Shown: positions 1-6,195 of the stretch, one piece after another
Layout: the number at the start of each line of letters is the position of its first letter
Numbering within the stretch: the stretch's first letter is position 1
The notes under the pieces: model-generated
Told to the model about the DNA's origin: nothing
The model's input: the letters and a program-made list of their open reading frames with translations, nothing else
Databases searched by the model: none
Translations under genes and position numbers: made by a program
Assembly: GCA_007118525.1 (NCBI GenBank)
Contig: SKRK01000328.1
Location: 1 to 6,391, forward strand
DNA length: 6,391 bases
Source: Balneolaceae bacterium
GTDB taxonomy: Bacteria; Bacteroidota; Rhodothermia; Balneolales; Balneolaceae
Direction of reading: 5' to 3'

Positions 1-26
1 AACTGTCAACTGAAAACTGTCAACTG
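1..26. repeat. Short tandem repeat, 14-bp period, cut by the window edge
   Basis: The 12-mer AACTGTCAACTG occurs at 1-12 and again, identically, at 15-26, separated by AA. This gives a 14-bp period built from two related heptamers (AAAACTG and TCAACTG). The second copy ends exactly at base 26, directly against the last base of the TAG stop codon of the minus-strand rhomboid gene (27-29). The array probably continues to the left of the window, so its length is unknown. It resembles the short heptameric intergenic repeats known from cyanobacteria and other bacteria. It is not CRISPR-like because there are no spacers. Its role is unknown. Confidence 0.75.
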
Positions 27-905
27 CTAATTCTTCTTACTCAACTCAAACAGCTTTTTCTTTTCCTCAGCAGTGAGTCCATCATATCCTTCGCGTGATA
101 TTTTTTCAAGAATGTCATCCAGTTCCGATTGATTGGTCTCATCCACGATTTCAACATCGCTGACTGAATACATCTTCTTGTTTTTTGGTTTTCTCTTCTT
201 TGGTTTAGCCATTTCAGGGTTCCAAAGGCGTTCAATGGGGCGAACTATTTTTGACAGGTCCGTGCCGCCGTAATGAGCCTTCACCAGAAGGTAACCGATA
301 CCGGCACCTCCAAGGTGAACCAGGCGTGCCACATTATCACCGGCTCCTATAAAGAGTACATCAAAAGCAATGAGGCCCGCCACCACGTAACGCGCTTCGA
401 TAGGCGGAAGCAAAAAGAGCATAATTGGTGTACGCGGATACATGTAAGCAAATGCTACCATGATCCCAAAAACCGCGCCTGATGCCCCGATTACGATACT
501 GGTTCCATATAAAAATGAGAGTGCAATGTGGAAAAATGCACCACCGATACCGGCACCGAAATAGACAACTGAAAAAGTTCTTGGCCCTAACCCCTCTTCC
601 ACGGCACGACCCATCCACCATAACCACAGCATATTGAAAAGAAGGTGAAAGCCGCTGCCATGCAGAAACATATAGGTAACAAACCGCCAGGGCTGCGTAA
701 TGGCTGTACTCAGGGTCGGATCAAAACCAAAATACCGGACAATGAATTCGTTGAGTGAACGGTCGCCAACCTGTATGCTTCCAAAAAGCGCCTGGAAGAT
801 AAAGATCAGTACATTTAATGCGATGAGCGTGCGGATAATTACCGGCATTCGCAAAAAACCGCGCTTAAATGCTCCTCCAAAAGAATCTTGCTGATACATA
901 GACAT
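27..905 (-). CDS. Rhomboid family intramembrane serine protease with C-terminal cytoplasmic tail
   Basis: This 292-residue polytopic membrane protein is a rhomboid protease, which cleaves transmembrane segments of substrate proteins inside the bilayer. About six hydrophobic segments lie at roughly residues 22-42, 75-98, 112-134, 138-156, 165-188 and 194-210. The rhomboid hallmarks are all visible: W73-R74 in the L1 region, H82, H87 and N91 in TM2 (equivalent to GlpG H145, H150 and N154), GASG with the nucleophile S142 in TM4, and the catalytic partner H197 in HLGG of TM6. It should therefore be active. After the membrane core comes a very basic linker (about 234-244, rich in Lys and Arg) and then a short charged helical tail (about 260-291) of the kind attached to Bacteroidota rhomboids. 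I believe this is the DUF6576-type tail, from memory only. The start at 905 is chosen over the in-frame ATG two codons later because of the purine-rich RBS at 917-922. It is the last gene of the operon, one base after the preceding rhomboid. The natural substrate is unknown. Confidence 0.95.
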   Translation of the reverse strand: MSMYQQDSFGGAFKRGFLRMPVIIRTLIALNVLIFIFQALFGSIQVGDRSLNEFIVRYFGFDPTLSTAITQPWRFVTYMFLHGSGFHLLFNMLWLWWMGRAVEEGLGPRTFSVVYFGAGIGGAFFHIALSFLYGTSIVIGASGAVFGIMVAFAYMYPRTPIMLFLLPPIEARYVVAGLIAFDVLFIGAGDNVARLVHLGGAGIGYLLVKAHYGGTDLSKIVRPIERLWNPEMAKPKKRKPKNKKMYSVSDVEIVDETNQSELDDILEKISREGYDGLTAEEKKKLFELSKKN

Positions 906-906
906 G

Positions 907-1539
907 TTAATTATAACTCCTTCCTTCTCCTTTCATACCCCAAAATTTTATCAGGATATATCCGACTACCATTCCACCAAGATGGGCAAAATGGGCAATC
1001 CCGCTATCGGGTCTCATTAAACCCGAGAACAGCTCAATTGCACCGAATATCGCAACAAAGTACTTTGCTTTAATTGGAATAGGCGGTATCAAAAGCATGA
1101 TGTAGCGCTCTGGGAACATCATCCCAAAAGCAAGCAGTATACCATAAACGGCGCCGGAGGCACCTACGGTGGGAGCACCGCCACCTGAAATCCACATATG
1201 GATAAGCGCAGCTCCTATACCTGTTAAAAAATAATAGCTTACAAATCTTTTTGTTCCCCAAAAGTTCTCAATGGCCTGGCCAAAAATCCACAAGGCAAAC
1301 AGGTTGAAAAAAACATGTCCCAGGCTGGCGTGTAAAAACATGTAGGTAACCAGCTGCCAGGGAGCAAATAACCCGGAACCAACCGGCCAAAGTGCTCCAA
1401 ACTCCATTAAGAACCTATAAAATACAGGAGTTGTAAGAGCAAAGAAAACTAACAGGTTGATTATAAGCAGATGCTTTACAGCTGGTGGAAATATGGAAAA
1501 CTGCGTATTTGGGGAAAAGTTACTGTCGTTGTAATTCAA
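907..1539 (-). CDS. Rhomboid family intramembrane serine protease (compact form, TTG start)
   Basis: This 210-residue six-helix protein is a second rhomboid protease, similar to its downstream neighbour but without a C-terminal extension. Membrane segments lie at about 22-42, 63-88, 98-118, 123-142, 158-175 and 183-200. Catalytic features are intact: H70, H75 and N79 in TM2, GASG with nucleophile S128 in TM4, and H186 in HLGG of TM6. The usual Trp-Arg of the L1 region reads W61-Q62 here. The start codon is TTG (1539-1537): an in-frame stop lies six codons upstream (1555-1557) with no ATG between, and the first internal Met (residue 45) would remove TM1. The TTG overlaps the TGA stop of the upstream oxidoreductase as TTGA, and no Shine-Dalgarno is visible, so translation probably depends on coupling. 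The two rhomboids look like diverged paralogues. Substrate unknown. Confidence 0.93.
   Translation of the reverse strand: MNYNDSNFSPNTQFSIFPPAVKHLLIINLLVFFALTTPVFYRFLMEFGALWPVGSGLFAPWQLVTYMFLHASLGHVFFNLFALWIFGQAIENFWGTKRFVSYYFLTGIGAALIHMWISGGGAPTVGASGAVYGILLAFGMMFPERYIMLLIPPIPIKAKYFVAIFGAIELFSGLMRPDSGIAHFAHLGGMVVGYILIKFWGMKGEGRSYN
917..922 (-). promoter_or_regulatory. Shine-Dalgarno-like site of the distal rhomboid gene
   Basis: On the minus strand AAGGAG lies 11 bases before the ATG at 905, and a second AAGGAG lies at 927-932. Both sit within the final codons of the upstream rhomboid gene (its C-terminal KGEGRSYN), so that gene's end doubles as the ribosome binding site. The spacing favours the first of two close in-frame ATGs. 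Coupled re-initiation across the one-base gap is also possible. Confidence 0.6.
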
Positions 1540-3041
1540 TGAATCGGAAAATTTTTATGATTTTTCTGAAGTCTGTAATATACGTTAAAACCGCTTAAAG
1601 TTACGCCGGGAATTCCCTGGCCGGGAAAAACGGTATCTCCGCATAAATACAGGCCATCGAACGGTGTTTTATTGGGTGTCCAGTCCAATAACGAACGACT
1701 CATACTCTGAGGTATTCCACCTACCCTGCCCTTTTTCCGGTATACCCAGTTACTCCAGCTTACCGGTGTGGAAGAGAATGCCAGTTTTATTTCTGCATCT
1801 TTGAAAAACGGGAGCTTTTCTCGCAACAGTTTAAGAATTTGATTTTGAACCCTCTCCTTACCGGACTCATACTTACCATTTAAATTAAACCAATACTCCG
1901 GTTCTGCGTGTGTTGAAATATTCAAGACCCTGTCGCCCCCAGGTGATCTCTTCAGGTCTTCTCGTTTTGAAATGGATACAAAAATTGAGTCGCTTTCTAG
2001 CCCATCTATTTTATCTTCACTGTTTATGTGAACCTGGTGATGAGAAGCCAAATCGTCGGGGTAAGGGTCATTGGTAACTAATCCCATTGTATATGCGCCC
2101 CACGCTTCATCGTACCTGGCAGATTCCTGTTTGAAATAGGAGGCAATCTCTCCCTGGGTTATCTCCTCCATATTCCAAACAGGGATATTGGATATGACGG
2201 CATCAGCTTTATATACTCTGTTTTTTGAGGTTCGAATTAAATAGTGCCCGGCCTCTTTGTCAATACTCAATACTCTCTCTTTTGTGCGAATATCACCGCC
2301 TTTTCCTAGGATGAACTCCTCAAGAGTTTTTACCATTTCGAGCAATCCACCGGGTACATAATAATTTGTATAGTTGGTATACGTGACGGCGGGCGCCCCA
2401 AACAGGAAAGGCGTTTCATCTGATTTTGACTGGGCTGAAATCATGAGCTGTTCGTCCAAAAACCGGAAAAATTCCGGGTTAGATATCCCGATATCCATTG
2501 CTGATTTTCTTACAGATTTTAGAGCATATGGAAGTACCCACACATCACGGGGATCATTCTTCAACAAGGCCAGCCAATCGCCGGTATCTAAAGGCGGAAA
2601 GAAATGATTCACCCCCGACACTTTCCAAACCACATCAGAAATGCGGTAGGCCAACTCCCAGAATGTTTTCTGTTCAGCTGCCTCTCCAAAGTGCTTGATC
2701 GACTCCACAATCCATTTCTCGCGATCCTGCCATCTCACAATCTCTTTATCACCCTGGTAAACTTTCATGGAAGGGTTTATCGCCACTTTTGGAATTTCAA
2801 TCCCCAGTTTCTCTTCAAGTGCCCTCAGCGGTTGATGTTCATCAAACCCAATCAATGTTGTAGCGCCCGACTCAAAAATGTACCCCTTTCTGTTGTATGA
2901 TGAACTGCAGCCGCCGGCCACATGTGAAGCTTCCAAAATTGTAACTTTGTAACCATCGTTAGCAAGCAGTGAAGCGGCAGTCATCCCGCCCATTCCTGAA
3001 CCGACAATGATCACATCAGAAGTATTTGAGTGTTTATCCAT
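1536..3041 (-). CDS. FAD-dependent oxidoreductase of the carotenoid desaturase/isomerase (CrtI/CRTISO-like) family
   Basis: The 501-residue protein has the full architecture of phytoene desaturase-like flavoenzymes. An N-terminal Rossmann fold binds FAD: a beta strand, then GSGMGG (14-19), then the acidic residue E37 closing the second strand, then A42-G43-G44-C45. A GG-containing segment at about 230-249 (PGG then GKGGD) is typical of the family's central region. The C-terminal FAD motif lies at about 461-485, with GLYLCGDTVFPGQGIPGV (463-480) as its diagnostic core. Length matches the family (about 490-510). This class desaturates or isomerises polyene chains at the membrane; related branches are carotenoid isomerase CRTISO/CrtH, C-3',4' desaturase CrtD and retinol saturase. 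The motifs do not decide between these, and no other crt gene is in the window, so substrate and reaction stay open. It is the first gene of the operon. A weak AGGTG lies 11 bases before the ATG, and the nearby ATG at 3048-3046 is out of frame. Confidence 0.9.
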   Translation of the reverse strand: MDKHSNTSDVIIVGSGMGGMTAASLLANDGYKVTILEASHVAGGCSSSYNRKGYIFESGATTLIGFDEHQPLRALEEKLGIEIPKVAINPSMKVYQGDKEIVRWQDREKWIVESIKHFGEAAEQKTFWELAYRISDVVWKVSGVNHFFPPLDTGDWLALLKNDPRDVWVLPYALKSVRKSAMDIGISNPEFFRFLDEQLMISAQSKSDETPFLFGAPAVTYTNYTNYYVPGGLLEMVKTLEEFILGKGGDIRTKERVLSIDKEAGHYLIRTSKNRVYKADAVISNIPVWNMEEITQGEIASYFKQESARYDEAWGAYTMGLVTNDPYPDDLASHHQVHINSEDKIDGLESDSIFVSISKREDLKRSPGGDRVLNISTHAEPEYWFNLNGKYESGKERVQNQILKLLREKLPFFKDAEIKLAFSSTPVSWSNWVYRKKGRVGGIPQSMSRSLLDWTPNKTPFDGLYLCGDTVFPGQGIPGVTLSGFNVYYRLQKNHKNFPIH

Positions 3042-3052
3042 GCAGCATCAAA

Positions 3053-3057
3053 CACCT
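3053..3057 (-). promoter_or_regulatory. Weak Shine-Dalgarno-like site of the FAD oxidoreductase gene
   Basis: AGGTG on the minus strand lies 11 bases before the ATG at 3041, the same spacing as the AAGGAG of the distal rhomboid gene. It supports the start at 3041 over the out-of-frame ATG at 3048. The match to the anti-Shine-Dalgarno sequence is short. Confidence 0.4.
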
Positions 3058-3169
3058 AAGATCATGAGTTGGTTTCAATTGGGATAAATATTTTTTTAGC
3101 AGAATCCGATATAAAATTAAAACTGCATATGAACCCCTACTCACGATTTTGACATAATAATTTCATTGT

Positions 3170-3185
3170 AAACGATTAAACGATC
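3170..3185 (+). repeat. Tandem direct repeat AAACGAT(T/C)
   Basis: AAACGATT (3170-3177) is followed directly by AAACGATC (3178-3185), a two-copy 8-bp tandem repeat with one difference. A partial CGATT also occurs at 3144-3148. It lies just upstream of the TATAAT-like hexamer at 3197, where an activator site could sit. With two copies, chance is possible. Confidence 0.35.
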
Positions 3186-3196
3186 CTGTTTTCGTA

Positions 3197-3202
3197 TATA
3201 AT
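3197..3202 (+). promoter_or_regulatory. Possible -10 element (TATAAT) for the kinase gene
   Basis: A perfect TATAAT hexamer, followed by TTG, lies 221 bases before the kinase ATG. No convincing -35 hexamer is found 16-18 bp upstream; the perfect TTGACA at 3149-3154 is too far away. If used, the transcript would carry a leader of over 200 nt containing all the palindromes at 3219-3336. The surrounding AT-rich sequence makes a chance match likely. Confidence 0.25.
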
Positions 3203-3226
3203 TTGCAATGTACCGACCTGCGCAGC

Positions 3227-3238
3227 GCTTTTAAAAGC
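3227..3238. repeat. Perfect 12-bp palindrome GCTTTTAAAAGC
   Basis: GCTTTTAAAAGC reads identically on both strands. It directly follows two overlapping 6-bp palindromes, TGCGCA (3219-3224) and AGCGCT (3224-3229). With no loop it would act as a DNA dyad, such as a binding site for a dimeric regulator, more readily than as an RNA hairpin. Confidence 0.45.
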
Positions 3239-3243
3239 CCTGT

Positions 3244-3262
3244 TTTCTGTCTCAAACAGAAA
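3244..3262. repeat. Inverted repeat with 7-bp arms and 5-nt loop
   Basis: TTTCTGT (3244-3250) and ACAGAAA (3256-3262) are exact inverted copies around CTCAA. The plus strand continues into an A-rich stretch (TAATTAAAAAAAT). It lies between divergent genes and follows no gene end, so it is unlikely to be an ordinary end-of-gene terminator. It could be an operator or a leader-RNA hairpin. Confidence 0.45.
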
Positions 3263-3294
3263 TAATTAAAAAAATCTCATCTATTTTTGTAAGG

Positions 3295-3306
3295 AAATGC
3301 GCATTT
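3295..3306. repeat. Perfect 12-bp palindrome AAATGCGCATTT
   Basis: AAATGCGCATTT is self-complementary and shares the core TGCGCA with the copy at 3219-3224, 79 bp upstream. GTAA precedes it (3289-3292) and AC follows, so the symmetry nearly extends outward apart from two intervening G residues. A dimeric DNA-binding protein site is the plainest reading. Confidence 0.45.
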
Positions 3307-3320
3307 ACGGTTCATATATA

Positions 3321-3336
3321 TAGGTAATATTGCCTA
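3321..3336. repeat. Near-perfect 16-bp palindrome TAGGTAATATTGCCTA
   Basis: Seven of eight symmetric pairs match; the exception is T3325 against G3332. It lies 88 bases before the kinase start, just after an alternating TATATATA run (3315-3322). Its position suits an operator or a promoter-overlapping regulator site for the kinase gene. Confidence 0.45.
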
Positions 3337-3423
3337 ATTTAAAACACTAAAGGGGTAGTATCTAAGAAACCGTGCTTACGTATTAAGAAAGTTTCTGCCT
3401 GATATAAGCTCGATTTATTCTTT

Positions 3424-6102
3424 ATGGGAAACTGGGAACAGATAGAATCCATTATCAATTCTGTATTAATGCTTCCTGTCGAGGCGAGGGTGAAGTACGT
3501 CGAAGATCAGTGCGGAGAAGATACCGAGTTGAAAAAGGAAGTGATTGACTATCTCTCATCAATTGAAAATTCGGATGACTTTTTCAACGAGATATCATTA
3601 GCCCAGGACGCAATTTTAACACAGTTTATACGCGATAAGAAGGAGTCCGGATCCAATAGCAGCCTGCTGGGAACAACCATTGATAAATACAAGATAATTC
3701 AACTGATCAGTCATGGGGGAATGGGAACGGTTTTTCTGGCTGAACGGTGTGATGGAGTCTTCAAACGAAAAGTAGCTCTCAAGCTTATCCGCCACGGAAT
3801 GGATACCCCGGATAATATCTCGCGTTTCGAGCGTGAGAGATCTATACTGGCCGGGTTAAACCATCCCAATATTGCCGGCCTTATTGACGGTGGAGTCACC
3901 AAAAGCGGACTGCCCTACCTGGTCATGGAGTATGTTGATGGCATGCCTCTGGATGAGTATTGTGATCATAACCATTTATCTGTAAGGCAACGAATAAAGT
4001 TAGTCATAACAGTTTGTGATGCCGTACAATATGCTCACAACAACATGATTATTCACCGTGACCTTAAGCCTGCAAACATCTTGGTGGATTGCAGTGGAAA
4101 TGTGAAGATTCTGGATTTCGGAATTGCCAAACTCCTGGAAGAGGGCCTTAAAAGTGGGCCGGCCATTACGCAGGCTACTCAAAGTCTGATGACCCCAAAT
4201 TACGCATCACCCGAACAGATGCTTGGACAGACCATTACTACGGCTACAGACACCTACTCACTGGGTGTGATTTTATACAAACTGCTTTCCGGTTGTTCGC
4301 CGTTTAATCTTCAAAATACAAGCATTGTAAAACAACAGCAGATCATCAGCAACAAAGTACCCTGTACTCCCTCCCGGTGTTTTTCAGCGATGGAATTGGA
4401 GAAAAAGGAGGAGCTTTCAAATCTCAGGTCTACAACACCGGTCAAGCTCTACAATGAATTAAAGACTGATATAGATGCGATTACATCAAAAGCACTTCGA
4501 AAGGAGATTGTTGCAAGGTATCAGACAGCCGATACTCTTTCTGAAGACTTGACAAGATACCTGTTTAATCTGCCTGTACTGGCTCATAAGGGTACATTCC
4601 GGTATAAGGCTAAAAAACTTGTACTTCGAAAATATAAAATTATAGCTGCAGCCGCCGCTGTTCTATTGGCTGTCACATCTTTTAGCATTTTCCATACTAA
4701 GAGCATTACCACCGAGCGTAACCAGGCACAAACTGAAGCTGCTAAAGCGGCACAAATTACGTCACTTCTATTCGATCTATTCAAGGCCAGCGAACCCGGT
4801 GAAGCCCTGGGAGATACCATTACTGCACAGGAACTACTGCAGAGGGCACTACTGAGAGCCGACCTTCTAAGTGAACAACCCATTTTGCAAGCCCAAATGT
4901 ATAGTGTAATTGGCCGAATTTATTACCAGCTCGGTAATTTTACTGACTCTTATTCTCTGCTTGAAGAGTCAGTTAACATTTATACAAGAGAGTACGGGCC
5001 CGATCATATCGAAACTGCTTCAGTCATGGCCGGTTTAGGAGCTCTTCTTGGAGCACAGGGAGATTTCAATTCAGCAGAAATTTTACTCAACAGAGCCCTT
5101 GGCATCTATAATAAAAACAGCACTGCTGATGTGTCTATGCTTGCTTCCATACAAAGTGATCTTGGATATATTTTGAGAAGACAAGGTGATTTTGAAGAGG
5201 CTGAAAAACTCTTCAGAAGCAGCAGTGAACTTCTCAACAGGCATTTTGGGCCCAATCACATTCAAACCGCCAACGTACGTAACAGTCTTGGCTCCATTCT
5301 TTTTAATAAGGGTAATTACCAGGAGGCCGAAGAGATCTACCGTTCCGTTCTTGCAACACGGCTGGAGCTACTGGGAGGCTTCCATCCGGATATTGCACAA
5401 AGCAAAAGCAGCCTGGGTGCACTTTTAATGAATCTTGGACATTTTGAAGAGGCGGAAGAACTCTTTCTCGATGCCTATCAAATCAGGTACAATAGTTTAG
5501 GAAAAACCCATCCTAATACGCTGCTCACACTAAACAATCTTGCTATCTTAAAACGTGACCGGGGACTGCTGGATGAATCTAAACTACTATTTGAAGAAGT
5601 ACTGGCTTACAGGTTGCAAACTCTCGGCGAAAAACATGCATCAACTGCAATGACCTGGTTCTCGATGGGTGAGCTCCAACTCATGAAAAACAATCCTGCT
5701 GAGGCAAGAATTCTGCTTGAAAAAGCACTGCCGGTTTTTGAATATGCATTTTCACCGGCACACTCTTTTTATCTTCGCACAAAAATGACCATTGGGCAAA
5801 CCTACATAGCGGAAAACAATGTTGAAGCCGCCGAAGATCTGATTCTGGAAGGTTATGAACGGGTTAAGAATATTCATGGAGTCAAATCACTCGAACATGC
5901 CCTGGCCTATCACCAGGTTGGACTGCTTCATATGTCGCTGGGAAACTACAGCATTGCTGAATCATTCCTAACCAAGGCAAATGAAACGCTGGAGGAAATA
6001 GAAAAAACAAAATCAATCCGGCGGCAGATTGTGCAAAATGATCTTGAGAGATTGAGGCAGGATTTAGTTGCCGGTACAATTCAAGAATCTCCGAGTCATT
6101 AG
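3424..6102 (+). CDS. Transmembrane serine/threonine protein kinase with periplasmic TPR domain
   Basis: This 892-residue receptor-type Hanks kinase should phosphorylate Ser/Thr on cytoplasmic targets. A helical N-terminal segment (1-75) precedes the kinase domain (about 88-380). Key residues are present: K120 (VALK), E138 (alpha-C), HRDLKPAN with D213 and N218, D231-F232-G233, S262-P263-E264 and D276, so it should be a catalytically competent RD kinase. Activation-loop T249, T252, S254 and T257 are plausible autophosphorylation sites. The glycine loop reads S96-H-G-G-M-G, with Ser replacing the usual first Gly. A Lys/Arg-rich stretch (394-405) precedes one membrane helix (406-423), predicting kinase inside and C-terminus outside. 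A helical linker (about 428-484) leads to about nine repeats of roughly 42 residues (485-865) of the kinesin-light-chain-like TPR type, probably for sensing or protein binding. The ATG at 3424 is the only plausible start (in-frame stop at 3400-3402); no Shine-Dalgarno is seen. Signal and targets are unknown. Confidence 0.95.
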   Translation: MGNWEQIESIINSVLMLPVEARVKYVEDQCGEDTELKKEVIDYLSSIENSDDFFNEISLAQDAILTQFIRDKKESGSNSSLLGTTIDKYKIIQLISHGGMGTVFLAERCDGVFKRKVALKLIRHGMDTPDNISRFERERSILAGLNHPNIAGLIDGGVTKSGLPYLVMEYVDGMPLDEYCDHNHLSVRQRIKLVITVCDAVQYAHNNMIIHRDLKPANILVDCSGNVKILDFGIAKLLEEGLKSGPAITQATQSLMTPNYASPEQMLGQTITTATDTYSLGVILYKLLSGCSPFNLQNTSIVKQQQIISNKVPCTPSRCFSAMELEKKEELSNLRSTTPVKLYNELKTDIDAITSKALRKEIVARYQTADTLSEDLTRYLFNLPVLAHKGTFRYKAKKLVLRKYKIIAAAAAVLLAVTSFSIFHTKSITTERNQAQTEAAKAAQITSLLFDLFKASEPGEALGDTITAQELLQRALLRADLLSEQPILQAQMYSVIGRIYYQLGNFTDSYSLLEESVNIYTREYGPDHIETASVMAGLGALLGAQGDFNSAEILLNRALGIYNKNSTADVSMLASIQSDLGYILRRQGDFEEAEKLFRSSSELLNRHFGPNHIQTANVRNSLGSILFNKGNYQEAEEIYRSVLATRLELLGGFHPDIAQSKSSLGALLMNLGHFEEAEELFLDAYQIRYNSLGKTHPNTLLTLNNLAILKRDRGLLDESKLLFEEVLAYRLQTLGEKHASTAMTWFSMGELQLMKNNPAEARILLEKALPVFEYAFSPAHSFYLRTKMTIGQTYIAENNVEAAEDLILEGYERVKNIHGVKSLEHALAYHQVGLLHMSLGNYSIAESFLTKANETLEEIEKTKSIRRQIVQNDLERLRQDLVAGTIQESPSH

Positions 6103-6128
6103 TCTGAAATCACTCAATTAAGTACGCT

Positions 6129-6191
6129 AAAAACCAAACTGAAGAGCAACTCTGAAGTAACAGTTCAGAAAATAGACCCAGGCTGAAACTG
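6129..6191 (-). terminator. Possible weak terminator structures in the convergent gap
   Basis: The 93-bp gap between the converging kinase and pyrophosphatase genes holds two overlapping hairpins that share bases 6161-6165. One pairs CAGTTCAG (6161-6168) with CTGAAACTG (6183-6191) with one bulge and a 14-nt loop, and lies just after the pyrophosphatase stop; no T tract follows on either strand. The other pairs AACTG (6137-6141) with CAGTT (6161-6165), with an inner AGAG/CTCT (6143-6146 and 6150-6153). On the minus strand it is followed by GG and then TTTTT (6133-6129), which makes it the better intrinsic-terminator candidate for the pyrophosphatase. Stems are short, so this is tentative. Confidence 0.28.
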
Positions 6192-6195
6192 AAGC

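Larger units (their letters stand above)
3042..3423. promoter_or_regulatory. Divergent intergenic region, AT-rich, palindrome-dense, no gene seen
   Basis: These 382 bases separate the start codons of the minus-strand operon and the plus-strand kinase and must contain promoters for both. No open reading frame with coding character was seen on either strand. No clean promoter could be assigned: a perfect TTGACA (3149-3154, plus) lacks a good -10 at 16-18 bp, and a perfect TATAAT (3197-3202, plus) lacks a good -35. The right half holds several perfect or near-perfect dyads, listed separately, between about 3219 and 3336. They lie nearer the kinase start, which would make control of the kinase the simpler reading, but control of the operon is not excluded. 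Confidence 0.6.

Noticed and set aside
1..26. Possible CRISPR repeat
   Set aside because: The two 12-mers are separated by only two bases, with no spacers and no cas genes. It is a simple short tandem repeat.
361..627. 88-codon minus-strand frame overlapping the distal rhomboid
   Set aside because: It is an out-of-frame reading of the rhomboid core on the same strand, explained entirely by the real gene. Short frames at 41-235 and 1070-1261 are the same kind of shadow.
2604..2900. 98-codon open frame on the plus strand inside the oxidoreductase gene
   Set aside because: It lies wholly antisense to well-conserved coding sequence, with no domain, no credible RBS and no neighbour in that orientation.
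3149..3202. TTGACA (3149) plus TATAAT (3197) as one sigma-70 promoter
   Set aside because: The hexamers are 42 bp apart, far beyond the usual 16-18 bp, so they cannot form one promoter.
3424..4563. Kinase domain as a pseudokinase, because the first glycine-loop residue is Ser
   Set aside because: K120, E138, D213, N218 and D231 are all in place, and a substitution at the first glycine alone is tolerated in active kinases.
4584..4883. 99-codon open frame on the minus strand inside the kinase gene
   Set aside because: It lies antisense to the membrane-helix and linker region of a strongly supported kinase, has Ser/Ala/Arg-rich low-complexity composition and no recognisable domain. It is a shadow frame.
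6161..6191. Bulged hairpin as an intrinsic terminator of the kinase gene
   Set aside because: No T tract follows on the plus strand (AAGCTTAAAAAG follows), and the structure reaches within 5 bases of the pyrophosphatase stop on the other strand, so an assignment to the kinase is not supported.
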